From assembly GCF_003369915.1 (NCBI RefSeq), contig NW_022881603.1, positions 1,736,001-1,800,000 on the forward strand: DNA of 64,000 nucleotides. The letters run 5' to 3'. The DNA comes from Drosophila miranda (lineage: Eukaryota; Arthropoda; Insecta; Diptera; Drosophilidae). Made by a program: the position numbers and the translations under genes. Position 1 is the first letter of the stretch; each line of letters begins with the position of its first letter. The notes beneath the pieces are model-generated. The model saw nothing but the letters and a program-made list of their open reading frames with translations. It was not told the origin of the DNA and searched no databases. Shown piece by piece: positions 33,493-44,570 of the stretch.

Positions 33493-34609
33493 GACGGCTT
33501 GTAAGTGTCAGGCTGGCCACACCCATAGCAAAAAACTACTCGCTCTGCTACGCAATCCTGGTAGCGATGACCATTACCACGGCAGTTCCAACAGACTAAG
33601 TTGAACGCTGCTATCTCCCCATCACTTTCGTCTGACTCCTCTTGCCCTGGGCTTTCTACCGCGAGAACCAACCGTCTTGGTGCTGGTCGTGGTCTAGCCA
33701 CCGGATCTTTACCAACAGTTTGCATGAACAGTTCCCGAGTCTTCACCAAGTGTCTTAACTGTGCAATGCTAAAGATCTTTTCATTTAGCAGTTCATGCTG
33801 TGTCTCCGGCAATAAATTGGATCGGAGTGACTCCATCAGGGAACCTTCTGACAAGGGCGTTGTCAGGGTATCTGCCAGTCGGACAATCGCTTCGTAGGAC
33901 TCATCAAATGATTCGTTCTCCTTCTGCTTCCTTCGGTCTATTGCAGCTCGAATGTTGACGTCTGTCCTCGCATCCTTGAATCGTACTAACAATGAAGATT
34001 TAAGGTCGGCCCAAACGACCGTCCTAACACTCTTATGGTAGCGCCAATACCAGTCACTGGCACTTCCCTCAAAGAGATTGCTCACGTATCTCGAAAGCAA
34101 CTCGAAATTCCCGTCCAATGTTTGGATCGTGAGCGCTTCTACCCGAGAAATGAAATCGTCGACGGAAATTCCAGTCCGCCCAGAGAACCTAAGCTTCCAA
34201 TTGACTAAAATTTGACTAACACGCTCTGGTCGAATATCCACACTCATGGGGGAATTCCTGCTGGCTGTTTCGAAACCCTGAAACCCTGGCAAAGGTGTCG
34301 GCCGTCGTGCCGATCCTTCTCCAGCTTGGTTATCCCTCGAAGGAACATCCGCTGTATTTGCCAATTGGCCCATGAGAGAGCTGAGAATACCTTGAAAACC
34401 ATTAGCGATCGCATTGCTTAGCATCTCGGTTTGTGTCAACGAGGCTTCAGCCATGGCTTCGGCTATCATTCGCTGAAGCTCGTTACTAGGCGAAGGGGCT
34501 ACCACCACTTCCGGACCAGCTTCCCTAGTTTGCGGCTGATTGGCCGAAGCAGACGTCGGAGCTCCATGTGGAGCCCCCACATGGTCTTTACTCCATCGTA
34601 TCCTCCCAT
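33459..34609 (-). CDS. Gag of the second element, N-terminally truncated
   Basis: Encodes a Gypsy-type capsid (ILVNWKLRFSGRTGISVDDF through LRHLVKTRELF) and a nucleocapsid with a standard CCHC knuckle (CWNCRGNGHRYQDC) and a degenerate second one (CYGCGQPDTYKPSC). The open frame continues to an ATG at 34796, but 34610-34796 belongs to gene A of the amplicon read in another frame, so those first 62 residues are not Gag. The real start is lost or lies at an internal Met. Gag forms the particle that packages the RNA. The frame itself is open from the junction to its stop at 33459. Confidence 0.75.
33465..33471 (-). promoter_or_regulatory. -1 ribosomal frameshift heptamer A-AAA-AAC
   Basis: On the minus strand the gag frame reads ACA-AAA-AAC-ACC-TAA, so the heptamer A-AAA-AAC is in the canonical X-XXY-YYZ register, two codons before the gag stop. 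Slipping back one base gives AAA-AAA-CAC, which is the pol frame. This is the classical signal for making Gag-Pol. I did not find an obvious strong stem-loop just downstream. Confidence 0.85.
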
Positions 34610-35121
34610 CGCCCGCAGTGTCATCAGGTGCCGGGTGCTGCGTTCGCCCAAGGTGTTGCGCACCTTCAGGCAGCTCTTCTGCGACAGGGTTCTTTTTTTT
34701 CGCCCGTACCCAGGGCAAGGACGCGGCGCTGGCACTCGCCGAATGCCACGGCATGGCTGCTGGTGGGCCCGTCGTCCTCATTGCCGGGCCGTTCAAAAAT
34801 CGTCTCGAGACCGGTGGGCCTCGACTTTGCGATGGTCTGCGATGGCGCCTGAGAACCGGTGGTCGGCGTCAGGCTGGGCTTCTTGGCCAGGCGGCTGGGA
34901 CTAAGACTGGGATTGGCGGTGCTCTGGCTCTTGCTCTTGCAGGCGCGCGGCGGCATTTGGCGCCGAACCATAGTCGCGGTTGCCACAGATCCTGTATCCC
35001 CCGGTATACTCCCGGCTGAAATGAGACGAAATGAGAAATGAGTTACGACTGTCCGATGGCCGCAGACCCGAGTACTTCCTTTACCTTTAGCTTTGCCTTC
35101 AAGTTTTTTCTTTGCAGGCAT
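34610..35121 (-). pseudogene. Gene A copy 1, 3'-truncated
   Basis: Same gene as the complete copy at 51955-52658. Exon 1 (35121-35076) encodes MPAKKKLEGKAKGKG; the intron is 60 nt (35075-35016, GTACTC...TTTCAG); exon 2 continues in frame (GSIPGDTGSVATATMVRRQM...). The 3' part is replaced by the retroelement at 34610. The element's gag frame is on the same strand, so gene A transcription would run into it. Confidence 0.65.
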
Positions 35122-36559
35122 TTCTCGTATCTTTTTCCGGCTTTTCCGTCTCCTGGGTAAACCTTTCGACTTCTCAAACGAGCAACGAGCAACGAGCCTC
35201 TTTGGGTTGAGGGCTCTCAGTGCTCCACAGGGGAGGGGCTGAGAGGCTGGGGTGTGAGCCGCCAGCAACCAAGCGCGTTGCTTTATTAATATTTGTGGGC
35301 AGTATATGTCTTAATTTAATTTATGTACATTTTTGTGTTTGTTTTACAATTCAACTTTAAACGACACTCAAACACACACTAGTACATTTGATGGCACATT
35401 AATTTACAAACATATAATCTGCAGTAACGAAACACTTGTAACCTCGACTAGGCCCGCAGCCAGCAGGGGGGGGGGGAAAGGGAAAAAGAAAAAGAGAGCG
35501 ACAAAATATTCGGCACTTTGACGGAGGGACTAAACCTCAGACACGTCTCGACTCCACAACGTTCACGACACGACTTTCCATTTGCAAGTGTGTATGTGTG
35601 TGTGTGGTGTGAGTCAAGAAAGTGAAGTGGGGCCACGCTCAAAAGTATGCTGTCTCTTCTTTGTAATTCTCCCTAACTTAAAATTTGATTTGCAATCCCC
35701 TGTGAGTTCGTCAACTTGATGTTTTGTTGGCTGTAATGCGGTATGTGGTCTTCAGTCCCCTCTACTACCCTTGCCGCCTGCTGAGGGCAGACGACTAGGA
35801 ATGTAGCATGTACATGTGGGCGTGCAGTTTATAGGGGGCGTAGTTGTTTTATGCGAAGACTAGCATTTTTGGCTCAATTTAGGCCGTAGTGGTGGTGTGG
35901 CGGCAACTGATGCTGATTTGAAAGTCGATTTGAAACCGATAATCAATTGTCAGCACCGTTGCCGCCGAAGATTTATCACAGATTGTAATAATTTTGTAGT
36001 GGGGTGTCGGAGAACCGCACTAATTACGAAAATAACAATGGGGGGGGGGGAAGAAGGGGTTAAAGAAATGAGATCGAAAATTCAGAAAGTGCAGTGTTGC
36101 AACACGTAGTCAATTGAGGAATAGATAAAGAGAAAAGGTAAGCAATGCAGGTGTTCTGCGTGGAAAATAAGAGGAAATATACTAAATAAAAAGAGACAAG
36201 CACTTGCAGAAATAACAATACAGATAAGTAGTAGACTGGAGTGAAGACGACGGAAAAACAGGTAATAAAAGAGATACTACACTGGAACAAAGACGAGACA
36301 AAACAGGTACAATTGATTTACGTTTACAATATAACAATAAACATAACAATTTAAAATAATTTCTATATCTTTTTCTATAATTACAGGGAAGACAAGAAAC
36401 AGCAGAGCATCGGCCGGCATAGCAAAACACAATGCTTGTAAAGACATTGCGTTGCATACCGGCCGACCCCGTCGTCCCCCCTGGTCGTCGAAATTGGCGT
36501 GGTCCGAAGTCGTCAGAAGTAGGTGCAATTAGCACCTCGTCGTCGTTGTGGCTGTGGCT

Positions 36560-36800
36560 GCCCTCTTGGAGAACCAGTGGCACTGGTCCGGCCACCAGCT
36601 GGGAGCCAGGAGTAGACGGCACACATATTACTGTGGCGACACGGGTCCGGCCGCCAAAGTGAAATGGATGTGAGTGTGTGTGTGCGTCGGCAATTGTGGC
36701 CCTAATGTAGAGCGAGTGGCACTAATCCGGCCACCAACTAAGGACGATGGCGGACACGACACACATAACTCGAACGGCACAGGTCCGGCCGCCCAAGTGT
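36560..36800. repeat. Direct repeats with GGTCCGGCC core
   Basis: Three imperfect segments share GGTCCGGCC(A/G)CC, a GACACGACACA-like motif and a run of (GT)n. Also present in copies 3, 4 and 5 (about 45835, 48165, 54115). No gene is visible; frames follow the repeats. Confidence 0.6.
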
Positions 36801-37049
36801 AATGGGTGTTTGTGTGTGTGTGTCTGTTTTTGGCTATTCTAGCAATCACCAACGCACTGCATTCGATTTGAATTTGTCAGGCCGTATGATTTTGCAAGTG
36901 TGTATGGCAGCATTTTTATTCGTTTATGTTTTATTTAATGGCTTTGATGGCGGCAGCGTCCGTTGTTCATTTTTGTTGTGGCATGCGAGTGATATGTATA
37001 CCTGCCCCGTATGATAAAGATTTTCGCCGTAATGTTTAGCCCGATAGTG

Positions 37050-37560
37050 TCCCGTGAGTGCTATCCGGCGATTGCCTAAGCGCTCTCGGCGATACGCGTC
37101 GGTACCCCCGACCCCCGTAGTAATTCTTAGTTCGACAGCGTCCCGTAAGTGCTATCCGGCGATTGCCTAGGCATTCTCGGCGATGCCTGTCGATATCCCC
37201 GACCCCCGTAGTAATTCTTAGTTCGGCGGCGTCCCGTAAGTGCTATCCGGCGATTGCCTAGGCATTCTCGGCGATACTTGTCGGTATTTCCGCATAGCAA
37301 AGTTCCCCTTTCCGCGTCGTAGTAAATCTTAGGCCGACAGGGTCCCGTAAGTACCGGCCGGCGGTAGCCTAGGAACTCTCGGCGATACTTGTCGGTATTC
37401 CCGCATAGCATAGTCCCCCTTTCCGCTTCGTAGTAACTCTCAGGCCGGCGGGGTCCCGTAAGTACTGTCCGGCGATAGCCTAGGTACTCTCGGCGACACC
37501 TGTCGGTATTATCGCATAGTAAAGACCTCCGTATTGATTCTGAGTTCGGTGGGGCCCTGA
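37050..37560. repeat. 91-111 bp degenerate tandem repeats, copy 1
   Basis: Five to six imperfect copies built on GTCCCGTAAGTGCTATCCGG and TAGGCATTCTCGGCGAT; spacing is about 91 bp early and 110 bp later. The minus-strand frame through it repeats the peptide CGNTDKYRRECLGNRRIALT only because the DNA repeats. Confidence 0.78.
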
Positions 37561-37924
37561 AGGCGCTATTCGGCGATAACCGGAGTGTTCTCGGTGAAAC
37601 CAGCTGCCCTGTCCCACGCTACGATCGCCCCCGTCCGCGGGACTGCGGCCCCGTCCCCCATCGTCGGTCCGAAATACGGAGTCCCGGCAAATTATAAATA
37701 TTGCTGTAATTTCGACCCTGGAGTAGACTGAGATATGTACCCCAGCCCAGGATCGCTTCCTTACAAAAGTTAAGGTAACACTAGACTTAACATTAACATG
37801 TGTTTTCTTTTACAATGGATTGCGTCTTTTCAGACCGTTCCCGTCCTCGGAGCGGGCTTCATATAAGTGGCGGCGCAAGGCTGATCCTCATATCAGCATC
37901 AGCATAGGCCCTGTAGTTGGCTGG

Positions 37925-38190
37925 GTGCGTACCGCCGCAACTTTGGCATTTAGCTGGGTGCGGTGGACGAAACCACCGCACTTTACACAGACGAAGCCGC
38001 GTTGACAGAAGTTGTTAAACCGCCGCAACTTTGGCATTTAGCTGGGTGCGGTGGACGAAACCACCGCACTTTACACAGACGAAGCCGCGTTGACAGAAGT
38101 TGTTAAACCGCCGCAATTTTCGCATTTAGCTGGGTGCGGTGGACGAAACCACCGCACTTTACACAGGCGAAGCCGCGTTGACAGTAGTTG
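37925..38190. repeat. 88-bp hairpin-bearing tandem repeats, copy 1 (3 units)
   Basis: Each 88-bp unit contains a perfect inverted repeat, GTGCGGTGG-ACGAAA-CCACCGCAC, followed by ACACAGACGAAGCCGCG. Three units here, three at about 49510 and four at about 55465. Confidence 0.85.
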
Positions 38191-39033
38191 TGTGTGGTTT
38201 AAGAAATCTTTGTGTTTTATGATTCTCTTTGTGGTTTGTGATTTGAATATATGTTTAGTGGCGCACAGAATTTTAATTTACATTGGCGAGAAAGAGGAAA
38301 TAAAGCTTGTCGGTAGTGGTTGGGAAGGGGAATGTGAATGTGTGTGGGGCGAGTTGGGAAAATGGCTGCTTGGCTTGGCGTCGGCATTTTAATGTATTCC
38401 TTATTGGCGTTAATTAAGAATTTTTAACAGTTTAGTTGGGCGGCAAACAAGTTAAGGGGCTCGTTAGTCGCCCGACGTGTCACACCGCTTCATCTGCCTG
38501 GTCGATCATCGGTAACTGTATCTGTATCTGTACAAAGGAGCCTAGAATTTCTTAGATCTGTGTTCTTCTACCATCCTCTACATGGATTGGTTTCACATTA
38601 ATCCTAAAGATGCACAAATTTTATAGCTTGAAAAAAAAAAAAAACACATACAATAATCGCATATCACATATTATGTTTTTTGTGGAGAGGGGGAGGGTTC
38701 CAAAGTATTTACACGGTCCAATGTTTGCACGGGTAATATAATGGAGATTCTCTTGGTAAAGATTTTATTCGTAATTTATTCGCCCAACTATCGAGAAAGA
38801 CTCGCGTGTGCCGTACGATACGATCCATTACGATACGATATCGTCTGTGGGCTATATATGTATGTATATTGATGTGTGCATATGTATGTACAATCCGAAG
38901 AGAGGATTACTCTTGTTTTGTTCTCTTTCCTAGATGATAATATCGTATCAGTGGTTCTGGAAGGGGGTGCTTAAACCTACGACGAAAGCTATAATCCAGT
39001 GGATGGGTCGGAATAGGTGTCCTGTTCCTCCGC

Positions 39034-39588
39034 TCAGACATAGACCTCTCCTGTCTTGGCCTCGGGACTGTGTTTGGCGAGGGTTGAGGTAGCACTCGTG
39101 GCCGTTGCCGTTGCCGTGGCGCCGCTCTGGGGCAGGGCGATCGTGCCACCGGATGAAGAGTTGTCCACTGTATCCACTGTGGGGGCTCCTGCCGAACGCA
39201 CCGAGGAGCGCACTGTGGGGTCCTGCAGGTTGAAGCTCAGACTGAAGCTGTTGTTCCGCGAAATGTTGCCGTTGCCGCTGCCGTTCAGGGGCTTCACGGA
39301 CAGGAGGGCCGTGGTGGTGATGCCGCCGCCCGCACCCGGCCCCACGGTCATGCCGTTGCTGGAGCCACTGTTGCTGTAGCCGTCCTGCTCCTGGGCCAGG
39401 TCCACTATGGACAGGGACGAGGGGAAGCGCTGAATGGAGAGCGAGACGGGGATCGTGGTGGTGATGTCATTGTGCTCGATGCCACTGGCCGTTGTCGTGA
39501 TGGTCGGCAGCTGGGCGTTCGCCGCGATGGGAAGGATGCTCAGGGTCCCCGTGGGAATGGTGTACCCGCCGCCGCTGCTGTTGGCCAT
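39034..39588 (-). CDS. 184-codon Ser/Thr/Gly-rich ORF, copy 1
   Basis: Begins MANSSGGGYTIPTGTLSILP and ends AKHSPEAKTGEVYV. The product is rich in Ser, Thr, Ala and Gly, with no membrane span or domain that I recognise. It may be an independent small gene, but the lack of an upstream promoter signal and the low complexity also suit a 3' exon of a larger gene. A pyrimidine-rich stretch ending CCGTAG just upstream could be a splice acceptor. The Mdr65-like exon 1 lies 134 bp upstream on the same strand, but joining its donor to that acceptor would be out of frame. Three other copies exist, one frameshifted. Confidence 0.45.
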   Translation of the reverse strand: MANSSGGGYTIPTGTLSILPIAANAQLPTITTTASGIEHNDITTTIPVSLSIQRFPSSLSIVDLAQEQDGYSNSGSSNGMTVGPGAGGGITTTALLSVKPLNGSGNGNISRNNSFSLSFNLQDPTVRSSVRSAGAPTVDTVDNSSSGGTIALPQSGATATATATSATSTLAKHSPEAKTGEVYV

Positions 39589-39721
39589 CGTGAAGGGAAA
39601 CGACAGCGTGGTGATATTCGTGGCAGCGGAGAGGGCTACGGAATCGAGAATCGAAGGGAGAGAGATTGTGGTTGGAGTATCTGAATCTGCATCTGCGGGA
39701 GTATCTGTGCCCGGTACTCAC

Positions 39722-39940
39722 TGCTGTGAACTCGCTGTAAATGATGACCACTGCGGGCAGGGTCAACGCCTTGACGCAGCACATGAGGAACCCAAAGAAG
39801 AGCCACGCGATCTCCCCGCAGGTGGAGAAGCGTAAGAGCTGCAGGAAGCCGATCGGCTGTGTGGGCTCCAGTCCTGCGGCCACCGGCGCCTCATCCAGGG
39901 ACTTGCCATCGGTTGTCGCCGTGCCAGAAGCCTCGTCCAT
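39722..39940 (-). pseudogene. Mdr65: Mdr65-like ABC transporter, exon 1 only, copy 1
   Basis: A 73-codon exon from the ATG at 39940 to a GT donor (GCA|GTGAGTACC). The product has the N-terminal cytoplasmic segment (GLEPTQPIGFLQLLRFST) and the first membrane span (CCVKALTLPAVVIIYSEFT) of a Drosophila P-glycoprotein, closest in my memory to Mdr65. The full protein has about 1300 residues with two membrane and two ATPase domains that export lipophilic compounds at the blood-brain barrier. None of the remaining exons is present in the amplicon, so no transporter can be made. Identification is from recall of the family, not an alignment. Confidence 0.72.
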
Positions 39941-40700
39941 CTATCGGTACGACGAAGGACGGAGGAATAGTGTTACTCGAGCCAAGACCCGCGATTTATT
40001 CACAGACACGGACAGAGACAGACGGCACGCAAAGGTTATTTCAATTACTGCCACACTCTCAGAGGCATGTATCTGTATCTGTGGCTGTGGCAAGGGTACA
40101 GCAGCTACTTTGTATCTTTTGTCATAGTTCTCTCTCATTGCCCCGCGGGGTTAACGAGTAATAGAATCTACCGTTTATTATTGGACATTCCAACGCCAAT
40201 TTGGAGCGATTCGATTCGATTCCCTTTCAGAGGCCCGTACAGAAATCTGTGTGGCGCCATTCGCCCCCTGCCCCCTCTCCTTGTCGTGGGATGGATGATC
40301 ACCTTTTAATTGATTTTCAACACTTTTTGATCCTATAGATACTGTATCTATGCACTGATTTCTGCAGAAGATCCGTTACTGCTCATTCGGACCGCCCAAG
40401 CGCGACTGCTGGAACACCGTCCGCGGAGCCACCCATTTATGTTGATTCCCCGATGTGGATGCTGGACAGAGTACTCGGGCTTGGGCATGAGTACTCGTGA
40501 GTGTATCGTATCAATCGCTCGCTTTGGGGTTCACAATTCTAATTCATCTCCGCTTTCCGCTCTTGGGGTAGGTTCCGCCGAAAGAGGCGCTTCAATTTAC
40601 AATGAGAGCAAAAGAGACATTCTGTAGAGGGTTTTTCTTTTCTTTGCTTTTCTTTTCTTTATTCTTTTTCTATCATTTGGAGGGTGGAAGGTGCAACAAT

Positions 40701-41303
40701 CTAAAACGGAGGCAGACTCTTGAGCCTCCTGCTGGTGCGCAGCATGAATGGTGCCGGCTGATTTGTACCGGCATTTCCTCCAGCGGGAACGACTTCGGGA
40801 GCAGCTACGGGAGCGACTGCGGGAGCGACTCCGACCGACTCGCCTTCATCGTCCGAGCCCCCGAGCATTACGCTGTCCAAAGTAGTGCGGGACGCCCGCA
40901 GTGTCATCATGTGCCGGGTGCTGCGTTCGCCCAAGTTGTTGCGCACCTTCAGGCAGCTCTTCTGCGACAGGGTTCTTTTTTTTCGCCCGTACCCAGGGCG
41001 AGGACGCGGCGCTGGCACTCGCCGAATGCCACGGCATGGCTGCTGGTGGGCCCGTCGTCCTCATTGCCGGGCCGTTCAAAAATCGTCTCGAGACCGGTGG
41101 GCCTCGACTTTGCGATGGTCTGCGATGGCGCCTGAGAACCGGTGGTCGGCGTCAGGCTGGGCTTCTTGGCCAGGCGGCTGGGACTAAGACTGGGATTGGC
41201 GGCGCTCTAGCTCTTGCTCTTGCAGGCTCGCGGCGGCATTCGGCGCCGAACCATTGTCGCGGTTGCCACAGATCCTGTATCCCCCGGTATACTCCCGGCT
41301 GAA
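40701..41303 (-). pseudogene. Gene A copy 2, exon 1 deleted
   Basis: Exon 2 is complete to the distal stop (frame ending SRRLKSLPPF), but the intron and exon 1 are lost to a deletion of about 460 bp with short filler DNA. The same eight-A tract separates the two reading frames as in the complete copy. Confidence 0.6.
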
Positions 41304-42911
41304 AAAAGAAGGCTGAAGGGAAAAAGAAAAAGAGAGGGACAAAATATTCGGCACTTTGACGGAGGGACTAAACCTCAGACACGTCTCGACTCCACAACGT
41401 TCACGACACGACTCTCCATTTGCAAGTGTGTGTGTGTGCGTGGTGTGAGTCAAGAAAGTGAAGTGGGGCCACGCTCAAAAGTATGCTGTCTCTTCTTTGT
41501 AATTCTCCCTAACTTAAAATTTGATTTGCAATCCCCTGTGAGTTCGTCAACTTGATGTTTTGTTGGCTGTAATGCGGTATGTGGTCTTCAGTCCCCTCTA
41601 CTACCCTTGCCGCCAGCTGAGGGCAGACGACTAGGAATGTAGCATGTACATGTGGGCGGGCAGTTTATAGGGGGCGTAGTTGTTTTATGCGAAGACTAGC
41701 ATTTTTGGCTCAATTTAGGCCGTAGTGGTGGTGTGGCGGCAACTGATGCTGATTTGAAAGTCGATTTGAAACCGATAATCAATTGTCAGCACCGTTGCCG
41801 CCGAAGATTTATCACAGATTGTAATAATTTTGTAGTGGGGTGTCGGAGAACCGCACTAATTACGAAAATAACAATGGGGGGGGGGGGGGGGGAAGAAGGG
41901 GTTAAAGAAATGAGATCGAAAATTCAGAAAGTGCAGTGTTGCAACACGTAGTCAATTGAGGAATAGATAAAGAGAAAAGGTAAACAATGCAGGTGTTCTG
42001 CGTGGAAAATAAGAGGAAATATACTAAATAAAAAGAGACAAGCACTTGCAGAAATAACAATACAGATAAGTAGTAGACTGGAGTGAAGACGACGGAAAAA
42101 CAGGTAATAAAAGAGATACTACACTGGAACAAAGACGAGACAAAACAGGTACAATTGATTTACGTTTACAATATAACAATAAACATAACAATTTAAAATA
42201 ATTTCTATATCTTTTTCTATAATTACAGGGAAGACAAGAAACAGCAGAGCATCGGCCGGCATAGCAAAACACAATGCTTGTAAAGACATTGCGTTGCATA
42301 CCGGCCGACCCCGTCGTCCCCCCTGGTCGACGAAATTGGCGTGGTCCGAAGTCGTCAGAAGTAGGTGCAATTAGCACCTCGTCGTCGTTGTGGCTGTATC
42401 TGTACAAAGGAGCCTAGAATTTCTTAGATCTGTGTTCTTCTACCATCCTCTACATGGATTGGTTCCACATTAATCCTAAAGATGCACAAATTTTATAGCT
42501 TGATCAAAAAAAAAAACACATACAATAATCGCATATCACATATTATGTTTTTTGTGGAGAGGGGGAGGGGGAGGGTTCCAAAGTATTTACACGGTCCAAT
42601 GTTTGCACGGGTAATATAATGGAGATTCTCTTGGTAAAGATTTTATTCGTAATTTATTCGCCCAACTATCGAGAAAGACTCGCGTGTGCCGTACGATACG
42701 ATCCATTACGATACGATATCGTCTGTGGGCTATATATGTATGTATATTGATGTGTGCATATGTATGTACAATCCGAAGAGAGGATTACTCTTGTTTTGTT
42801 CTCTTTCCTAGATGATAATATCGTATCAGTGGTTCTGGAAGGGGGTGCTTAAACCTACGACGAAAGCTATAATCCAGTGGATGGGTCGGAATAGGTGTCC
42901 TGTTCCTCCGC

Positions 42912-43463
42912 TCAGACATAGACCTCTCCTGTCTTGGCCTCGGGACTGTGTTTGGCGAGGGTTGAGGTAGCACTCGTGGCCGTTGCCGTTGCCGTGGCGC
43001 CGCTCTGGGGCAGGGCGATCGTGCCACCGGATGAAGAGTTGTCCACTGTATCCACTGTGGGGGCTCCTGCCGAACGCACCGAGGAGCGCACTGTGGGGTC
43101 CTGCAGGTTGAAGCTCAGACTGAAGCTGCTGTTCCGCGAAATGTTGCCGTTGCCGCTGCCGTTCAGGGGCTTCACGGACAGGAGGGTGATGCCGCCGCCG
43201 CCGCCCGCCCCCGGCCCCACGGTCATGCCGTTGCTGGAGCCACTGTTGCTGTAGCCGTCCTGCTCCTGGGCCAGGTCCACTATGGACAGGGACGAGGGGA
43301 AGCGCTGAATGGAGAGCGAGACGGGGATCGTGGTGATGATGTCATTGGGCTCGTAGCCACTGGCCGTTGTCGTGATGGTCGGCAGCTGGGCGTTCGCCGC
43401 GATGGGAAGGATGCTCAGGGTCCCCGTGGGAATGGTGTACCCGCCGCCGCTGCTGTTGGCCAT
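42912..43463 (-). CDS. 184-codon-type ORF, copy 2
   Basis: Same product as at 39034 with 183 residues. It differs by in-frame losses and gains in a GGC/ACC tract (GAGGGGGITLLS against GAGGGITTTALLS) and by GYEPNDI for GIEHNDI. The frame is intact. Confidence 0.42.
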   Translation of the reverse strand: MANSSGGGYTIPTGTLSILPIAANAQLPTITTTASGYEPNDIITTIPVSLSIQRFPSSLSIVDLAQEQDGYSNSGSSNGMTVGPGAGGGGGITLLSVKPLNGSGNGNISRNSSFSLSFNLQDPTVRSSVRSAGAPTVDTVDNSSSGGTIALPQSGATATATATSATSTLAKHSPEAKTGEVYV

Positions 43464-43596
43464 CGTGAAGGGAAACGACAGCGTGGTGATGTTCGTGGCA
43501 GCGGAGAGGGCTACGGAATCGAGAATCGAAGGGAGAGAGATTGTGGTTGAAGTATCTGAATCTGCATCTGCGGGAGTATCTGTGCCCGGTACTCAC

Positions 43597-43815
43597 TGCT
43601 GTGAACTCGCTGTAAATGATGACCACTGCGGGCAGGGTCAACGCCTTGACGCAGCACATGAGGAACCCAAAGAAGAGCCACGCGATCTCCCCGCAGGTGG
43701 AGAAGCGTAAGAGCTGCAGGAAGCCGATCGGCTGTGTGGGCTCCAGTCCTGCGGCCACCGGCGCCTCATCCAGGGACTTGCCATCGGTTGTCGTCGTGAC
43801 AGAAGCCTCGTCCAT
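43597..43815 (-). pseudogene. Mdr65: Mdr65-like exon 1, copy 2
   Basis: Intact 73-codon exon and GTGAGT donor, with DEASVTTTT near the start. No further exons follow. Confidence 0.7.
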
Positions 43816-44570
43816 CTATCGGTACGACGAAGGACGGAGGAATAGTGTTACTCGAGCCAAGACCCGCGATTTATTCACAGACACGGACAGAGACAGACGG
43901 CACGCAAAGGTTAATTCAATTACTGCCACACTCTCAGAGGCATGTATCTGTATCTGTGGCTGTGGCAAGGGTACAGCAGCTACTTTGTATCTTTTGCCAT
44001 AGTTCTCTCTCATTGACCCGCGGGGTTAACGAGTAATAGAATCTACCGTTTATTATTGGACATTCCAACGCCAATTTGGAGCGATTCGATTCCCTTTCAG
44101 AGGCCCGTACAGAAATCTGTGTGGCGCCATTCGCCCCCTGCCCCCTCTCCTTGTCGTGGGATGGATGATCACCTTTTAATTGATTTTCAACACTTTTTGA
44201 TCCTATAGATACTGTATCTATGCACTGATTTCTGCAGAAGATCCGTTACTGCTCACTCGGACCGCCCAAGCGCGACTGCTGGAACACCGTCCGCGGAGCC
44301 ACCCATTTATGTTGATTCCCCGATGTGGATGCTGGACAGAGTACTCGGGCTTGGGCATGAGTACTCGGGAGTGTATCGTATCAATCGCTCGCTTGGGGGT
44401 TCACAATTCTAATTGATCTCCGCTTTCCGCTCTTGGGGTAGGTTCCGCCGAAAGAGGCGCTTCAATTTACAATGAGAGCAAAAGAGACATTCTGTAGAGG
44501 GTTTTTCTTTTCTTTGCTTTTCTTTTCTTTATTCTTTTTCTATCATTTGGAGGGTGGAAGGTGCAACAAT

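Larger units (their letters stand above)
29166..34609 (-). mobile_element. Second Gypsy-type element, 5'-truncated and decayed
   Basis: Minus-strand gag and pol in the usual protease-RT-RNase H-integrase order. The 5' end is lost: at 34610 the sequence changes to the amplicon that repeats downstream, so no 5' LTR or primer site is present. It is unrelated at close range to the element at 19693, being AT-richer with a different gag. The pol organisation and gag style resemble the Ulysses/Osvaldo group by eye only. Confidence 0.8.
34610..40892. repeat. Amplicon copy 1 (about 6.3 kb, fullest noncoding content)
   Basis: Counted from the junction with the Gypsy-type element. In order: gene A (truncated at its 3' end), AT-rich noncoding DNA with a G-run (36040), GGTCCGGCC-containing repeats (36560-36800), 91-111 bp repeats (37050-37560), 88-bp hairpin repeats (37925-38190), AT-rich DNA with TGTATC repeats, the 184-codon ORF, Mdr65-like exon 1, then 39941-40680 with no gene visible. 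The 35122-36560 and 38200-39030 stretches show no coding signal. All later copies are deletion derivatives of this layout. Confidence 0.85.

Noticed and set aside
37127..37411. Minus-strand ORF with repeated CGNTDKYRRECLGNRR peptide
   Set aside because: It follows the DNA tandem repeats; frame and ends change among copies through C-run indels (copy 3 fuses it to a longer frame).
39467..39940. Continuous 157-codon Mdr65-type ORF through the splice donor
   Set aside because: After YSEFTA the frame enters GTGAGT and low-complexity sequence that overlaps the MANSS frame; it is intron read-through.
39588..39940. A spliced Mdr65 exon 1-MANSS chimeric gene
   Set aside because: The donor leaves phase 0, and the only good acceptor (CCGTAG upstream of MANSS) would put the MANSS frame out of phase. 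No support without RNA data.
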